Shown: positions 1 to 6,200 of the stretch, one piece after another
How the letters are laid out: every line of letters starts with the position of its first letter
Numbering within the stretch: position 1 is the first letter of the stretch
NCBI GenBank assembly: GCA_039208045.1
Contig: JBCCRH010000311.1
Coordinates: forward strand, 1 to 7,787
Direction: 5' to 3'
Origin: JBCCRH01 sp039208045
Lineage (GTDB): Bacteria; Bacteroidota; Bacteroidia; Chitinophagales; Saprospiraceae
Length of the DNA stretch: 7,787 bases
Position numbers and translations under genes: made by a program
The notes under the pieces: model-generated
Told to the model about the DNA's origin: nothing
The model's database searches: none
The model's input: the letters and a program-made list of their open reading frames with translations, nothing else

Positions 1-16
1 AGCATCCTGAGTAAGC

Positions 17-33
17 TTTTGCCAGTGGCAAAA
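17..33. other. Short perfect hairpin near left edge
   Basis: TTTTGCC (17-23) and GGCAAAA (27-33) are perfectly complementary around a three-base loop, AGT. It could be the remains of a terminator for a gene to the left, but no T-run follows it on the plus strand. On the minus strand the stem itself ends in TTTT, which gives only a weak terminator-like look. Frame 1 is open from the window edge to a TAG at 52-54 (17 codons), so the tail of an upstream gene cannot be excluded. Nothing identifies one. Confidence 0.3.
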
Positions 34-125
34 AGTGCGCTAACGCAGTATTAGAGCAAAAGAGCCAGCCATAAATCGAGAAGTTATTCTTTGACTGTTA
101 CTAAGTAAATAAAGTAGTGGAGGAA

Positions 126-143
126 ATTGGGTGAGTTCCCAAT
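126..143. promoter_or_regulatory. Perfect dyad in the promoter spacer, possible operator
   Basis: ATTGGG (126-131) and CCCAAT (138-143) form a perfect 6+6 inverted repeat with a 6-base centre. The left half overlaps the presumed -33 element and the rest fills the spacer up to seven bases before the -7 box. That is where a dimeric repressor would block polymerase. No regulator gene is in the window, and a chance dyad of this size is possible. Confidence 0.3.
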
Positions 144-157
144 AACAATTATCTTTG
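126..157 (+). promoter_or_regulatory. Candidate Bacteroidota sigma-70-type promoter for the giant gene
   Basis: TATCTTTG at 150-157 is an exact match to the Bacteroidota -7 consensus TAnnTTTG. ATTG at 126-129 lies 20 bases upstream and resembles the -33 TTTG/TTG element, within the 19-21 base spacing known for this phylum. Transcription would start near 162-166, leaving a leader of roughly 125-155 bases before the giant gene. The call rests on sequence match and spacing only. A second TCTTTGACT at 88-96 repeats nine bases of this region but lacks a correctly spaced TA and a -33 partner. Confidence 0.5.
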
Positions 158-219
158 ACTTGCAAGACTAATCCCCCACATTGCTATCTCAACGTACTCA
201 GTATTCCATTCTTTTTTGA

Positions 220-235
220 AAGGGCTTATTCCCTT
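220..235 (+). other. Small leader hairpin before the short upstream ORF
   Basis: AAGGG (220-224) pairs with CCCTT (231-235) around a six-base loop and is preceded by a T-run (212-217). The left arm contains the only purine-rich, Shine-Dalgarno-like stretch upstream of the ATG at 236, so folding would hide it. Only five base pairs are present, so stability is modest. Confidence 0.25.
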
Positions 236-295
236 ATGAATAAATATACATTATTCGGTGTGCTATTCTATTTAAAGAGAATAGGGCAATGGTGA
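236..295 (+). CDS. Possible 19-residue leader peptide (uORF)
   Basis: An ATG at 236 opens a frame of 19 codons, starting MNKYTLFGVLFY and ending with TGA at 293-295. The stop overlaps the first ATG of the giant gene (289-291) in the arrangement ATGGTGA, which is typical of translationally coupled genes. An AGGG (221-224) lies 11 bases upstream of the start but sits inside a small hairpin. The peptide is hydrophobic with a few basic residues, and I do not recognise it. It could regulate translation of the large gene or be a chance ORF. Its short length and lack of comparative data keep confidence low. Confidence 0.2.
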   Translation: MNKYTLFGVLFYLKRIGQW

Positions 296-3200
296 GTATT
301 TTTGATGGAGTAAAACTAATGTTCATGCGTTCATTTAGAAGAGTAAGAGTTTGGGGCTTCCTATTTTGTGTTTTCTGCTGTGTAGAGCTAGAGGGCCAGA
401 TAGAAAACTGTGTAGGGGCACAAGTGATTTGTAGTGATGTTGATATTTCCTTTCTCCCCATCGGCACCAACCTAAATGATTTCTCCAATCCCAACAATGA
501 TTTTGGTTGTCTTGATCCGCTGAGTACAACGGATGAGCGCGCTTGGTATTACTTCGAGTTTGAAAGTGATATGCCGCCCAATAGTAGTATAGAATTTACA
601 CTGGAAGTAGCTGATGCCAACGAAGATTATGATTTTGCGATTTTTGGCCCCAATGTGGGTTGCGATAGTTTGGGAAGTGTCATTCGCTGCTCTGCGGCAT
701 TTATCATTTCTCCGGTTTATGCTTTTGGTACACTCACTGGTATGGGGATGGGAACCACCGATACTTCGGAGGATCAAATTACAGGCGATGGCTTTATAGC
801 GCCACTAGAGGTGCAACCAGGGGAAGGATACTACTTATTAATCAATGCTTTTGGTAATCCAGATGGGTTTAATCTGACCTGGGGGGGCTCTGCTGCTCCT
901 TTTTTGCGTTGTGACGCAACGCCAGGCTGCCCTGGTCTATCCGTGGATGCCGGAACGGATGTTTTTATATGCCAAGGCGATACCTTATTGCTAGAGGCCG
1001 AAGTGAATGGCTTTCAGCCGAATGCTACCTATCTCTGGCAGGATACGGCAAACATTAGTCAATTATTAAATGATACTACCGCATTGGAAGCGCGTTTTGT
1101 AGTGCCAGATACTCTGACGGGCATTTACGAGCTGGTTTTTTCAGCCCAGGATGGCAATTGTATGGCAGAAGATCGAGTACGAATTATTATCAATCCTTCA
1201 CCTATTCCGCAGCTGCTAGGTGATACTCTTTTGTGCGCAGACTCAATGACGATACTTGAAACAAGTTCTTCTTTTAACAACTATTTTTGGTCGGATGGCT
1301 CTACAGGGCCCAATCTGGAGGTCAGCGATGCTGGAATCTATTCGGTAACAGTGAGCGATTTTCCTGGCTGCACCAGGGTAGATTCTATAGAAATCGTAGA
1401 GCTACCTCCCATAGAACCCTTTATCAATGGGGACACCACTTTTTGTACCAATGATGTGACCGTCCTGATCGGTCCGAATGGCTTTAGCAGCTACAGCTGG
1501 TCAACGGGGATACCGTCTCAAATCACTGCGGTATCTGCCCCTGGCACATATAGCCTTACGGTGACGGATGCGAATGGCTGTGAGGGAGAAACTGCTGTAA
1601 CTGTCTCCGAACTTTCGCTGCCACAACCTACCATCAGTGGAAATACAATCCTATGTCCTGGCGACAGCTTAGTTTTAGATGCAGGGCCCAACTTTTTTGA
1701 GTATGTCTGGAGTACGGGAGGCATCGCACAACAGGAAATTATAAGTGCTGAAGGATTGGTTACTGTTTCGGTAACCGATGATAACGACTGTGTGGGGCAG
1801 GATAGCGTGCTCATCACCGCATTGAGCAGCAGTACCGTCAGCATTTTGGGGCAACCCCAATACTGTGCGGGCGATACTGTTTTCCTAGTAGCTAATTCTA
1901 GCTCAACGGACTTAACCTACCTTTGGTCGGATGCCAGTTCCACCACTAATGATTCCCTACGAATCACGGAGAGCGGAACCTATGTGGTAACAGCCACCAA
2001 TACAGACGGATGTACATCAATAGACAGCCTCACTGTTAGTTTTTCTGATCCTCAGCTCACGATTAATGGTAGTAGCAGCTTCTGCGAGGGTGGTGTGACG
2101 ACTTTGATTGCTTCTCCTGGTTTCGTAAATTATGAATGGTCTACTGGATTTCCATTGCAAGTACTTGCCGTGTCGGAGCCTGGCGTGTATGCCATTACTG
2201 CTACGGATGCAGCAGGTTGCAGCGTGAGCGATTCGGTAACGGTGGCCGAAAATACTTTACCACCCATAAGTATTGAGGGAGATACTATTGTATGCGCAGG
2301 CGCTAACGCTACGTTAGACGCAAGCTTGCTATATCCCGATTTCCAATGGTCTACTGGTGAAGATGTCGCTAGCATTACCATCAATAATGGAGGAACCTAC
2401 AGCCTTACTGTTACAGACAGCAATGGATGTACAAATGCAGATACGTTGATAATTGCAACGCAGACGCTGCCTAGTCCGATGATTGTCGGTGATTTGAATA
2501 TTTGTGATGGAGAAGCAGCCGAGCTCTCTGCCGATCAAGTCTACAGCAGCTATATTTGGTCAACTGGCGCAATGGTACCTACTATTACGGTAGATGTGGC
2601 CAGTACCGTGGAACTTACAGTGGAGGATGAGTTTGGATGTGTAGGCAGCACGAATGTGATGGTACAAGAAGTAGCGTTGGACGCTATCGTATCACTAAGT
2701 TCTGATGTCAATCAAATCTGTGAAGGCGATCCGGCTGTAATTACTGCGCAAGGTGGCACTTTTTCCTCTTTAGCATGGTCGGATGGCAGCTCGGGCCCCA
2801 ATTTGGTAGTGAATGCTTCAGGAACTTATACTGTTGCAGCTCTAGATATTAATGGTTGTTTAAGCAGAGATACCATTGAAATTGCAGGCTTGGACGCACC
2901 CGAAACGAGCCTTAGCGATTCCCTGGCCCTATGCCTAGGCACCGTAGCCACTATCGATCCTGGAAGTGGCTTTGCTGATTATTTATGGTCTACGGGGAGT
3001 ATCAATCCTTCTATTCAAACTACTGTGCCAGGTATCTACTCCGTAACGGTTACAGGGACTAATAACTGTGTAACTATCGATACGGTAGAAGTATATGAAG
3101 TACCACTTCCTAGTCCTATGATTAATGGAGACTTAAGTGTGTGTCAGAATCAAGAAAATACCCTTTCCGTCGCTCCAATTTATGAAGACTATATTTGGAC

Positions 3201-6200
3201 TACTGGTGAAAATACCCCCACGATCAATACAGATACCGCAGGTTTGTATGGCGTAACGGTCACGGATGATGGGGGGTGCCAAGGTACCTTTCTCATTCTG
3301 GTAATTGAACTGCCCGCTCCTGATTTAGACATCGCGGTGGATGCTACTAGTACTGGCCTTTGCGAAGGGGAATCAGCTACTCTGGAAGCCACAGGCGATT
3401 TTACTGTATTAGTTTGGGAAGATGGAAGTACTAGTCCCAATTTCACGGTAGATACAGCTGGAGTATACACGGCATCTGCTATAAATGTATTTGGTTGCGT
3501 AACTACCGATTCAATTGAAATTATTCAATTTGATTTTCCGGATACCTTGATTTTGGGGGACTTATCATTTTGTGAAAACGACTCGGTTACGCTCCGCTTA
3601 GCCGAGGGCGATTTTAGTATGCAAACTTGGACAGATGGTTCTGTAGACTCCACTTTGGTGGTAACCGCCCCCGGTAATTATGGCGTAGAGGTTACGGATG
3701 TCAATGGGTGTGTGGGACAGGAAAACGTTTTTGTAAATGAAATTGCTAGTCCAGCATTTACCATCGATGGAGCTGATTCATTTTGTGTAGGGGATAGCTT
3801 GTCGTTATCAGTGGTAGATACTTTTGATGTGTATGCTTGGTCGACGCTGGAGGATGGAAATAGCGTGGTAGTTGATACTTCGGGCACCTACAGTGTAGAG
3901 GTAACTAATAGTTTTGGCTGTAGCAATACCGAATCAATAGACGTTGATTTCCTTGCGACGCCCACGGTTGCTATCACAGGCGATACGCTATTTTGCGAAA
4001 GCGAAAACGCACAGCTGGAAGCATCTGCTGGCTTCGCCTCCTACCTCTGGTCGACCAACGAGACCAGCCAAAGTATCACTACGACTACGCCAGGGCAGTA
4101 TATTGTTACTGTGACAGATAATAATGCGTGCCAAGCGATTGATACGATTGTAATTAGTGAGGCGCCAGCGCCGATGGTATCTATTGTAGGCGAAACTACT
4201 TTTTGTGCGGATAGCAGTGTGGTGCTTGCCGCTTCAGCTTCTTTTGCTGACTACCTCTGGTCAGATAATTCCTCGGACAGTACGTTATTAGTGACTCAAG
4301 GGGGGCAGTACAGCCTAGAGGTAGTTGATAGTAATGGTTGCCAAGCGACAGCTATGATTGACGTCACTTTGCTTGACCTTCCAGCACCTACCATCCTTGC
4401 TGATACTTTATTTTGCCAAGGAACAGATTTGACACTAAGCCTGAATGCTACCTTTGCTGAGCAAACTTGGTCAGATGGGAGTACGGCGGATTCTACTTCC
4501 GTAAATGCTCCGGGCTGGTACGCTGTGGAAGTGACCAATGCAGATGGCTGTACGCAGATAGATAGCATCTTAGTTGATTTCTTCCCTGAACCAATAGCAA
4601 CGATAAGTGGAGATACTGCTTTTTGTCCTGGTGCGAATACGACTTTGTCGGTAAGTCCTGCTTTTGAGACTTACTTGTGGTCAGACAATAGCGATGAGGA
4701 CACTTTGCAAGCCGATACTCCTGGGGTATACGAAGTAATTGTAACCGATATCAATAGTTGTCAGGATACGGCTACGATCAGCCTGATTAATTTTATGACA
4801 GAAGATCCTCAAATTACCGGTGATACGGAGTTTTGTGCAGGAGATACGCTTACTTTAAGCGTGGCAGATACCTTTGAGACGTACACTTGGAGCACGGGTT
4901 CCGATAGTACGACTACGCAAGTGACTGCTGGTGGTATGATTAGCCTAGTTGTTACGGATACAAATGGGTGTACTACCAGCAGTGAGCTGATGCTTACACA
5001 GTTCGCACTACCAGTAATTAGCCTGGCTGATACTGCTATTTGTGCAGGTGAAATGGCGACCCTAGCCCCTGGTGGCGGTTTTCCACTTTACGAGTGGTCG
5101 ACTAACGAAAGTGGGCCTACGATAAGTGTTGATCAAGCCGGAACGTATAGCGTGACAGTCACCAGTGCTGAGCTATGCTCGGCTTCGGCGAGTGCGCTAG
5201 TCACTGTCAATGACTTGCCAATGCCAGAGATTAATGGCCTCACCTCTTTTTGCACAGGAGATACGATTGTATTGAGCGTGGTTGATACTTTTGCGACGGC
5301 GATGTGGGATGGAATGATCGATGGACCTGAATTATCGATTACGAGTGGTGGCGAGTACACCTTTGTAGGAGTAGATGCCAACGGCTGTAGTGGTGAAACG
5401 AGCATTTCGGTAGCTGAACAAGCTCTACCAATAGTAGAAATTATGGGTAATGATTTCTTCTGTGTAGACGGCATTACCACGCTCATGGTGCCTGATACCT
5501 TTGCTACCTACCAGTGGTCAACTACTGATGTGGGACCCAGTATTGAGGTAGACCAAGTAGGGGATTATACCCTTGAGGTGAGTGATGGAAATGGTTGTAC
5601 CAATGAGGCCAGTATTGCGATAAGCGCTATCGAGCGGCCTATTGCAGCAGCAGGAAATGATCAAGTACTGAATTGTGAAACAGATGAACTTACTCTGGGC
5701 AGTACTGCCAGCTCGCAAGGGCCCGAATTTGTCTACACTTGGTTTGGGCCAGGCATCAACAGTATGAATGACATGCTAGAAAATCCAGTAGTATCGGAGC
5801 CTGGCGATTATACCTTGCTGATCCAGGATACTGTTTTTGGATGCCTCTCAGATACCGCCTTTGTGAGTATTACCGAAGATTTTGAACTTCCTATATTTAC
5901 ACTAACAGACGATGGCCAACTCAATTGCAACCAACCGACAGGAAATATAGAAGCTACACTGGATGTTCCTGTTGTAAATGCTCAATACGAGTGGCAAGCT
6001 CCATCTGGTGATACTTTTGGCGATACACCACTGATTTCAGTAGGCGAGGGGGGATGGGTTATACTATCCGTTCTTAATTTAGACAATGGTTGTACGTTTA
6101 CCGATTCGATTTTGGTAGAACAAGATTTTGAAGCACCGGTCGTACAAATTGGTGCTGCGGAAGAGTTGGATTGTAGGGTGCTCTCGACGCTGCTAGATGC

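Noticed and set aside
1..54. Open frame from the window edge to TAG at 52-54 (17 codons), possible tail of an upstream gene
   Set aside because: Too short to identify, overlaps a hairpin, and could easily be chance. I note it but do not annotate it.
85..96. Second promoter-like TCTTTGACT at 88-96
   Set aside because: The TA lies three bases rather than two from TTTG, and no -33 element is found 19-21 bases upstream.
1518..5486. Several minus-strand frames of 84-117 codons inside the repeat array
   Set aside because: They recur at similar places within repeats and reflect the antisense of the same conserved motifs, with no start signals and no recognisable domains. They are shadows of the large gene.
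1204..5640. CRISPR-like periodicity suspected from the regular ~210-base spacing
   Set aside because: The period comes from protein domains in one open frame, and the DNA of the units is diverged, without short identical repeats and unique spacers.
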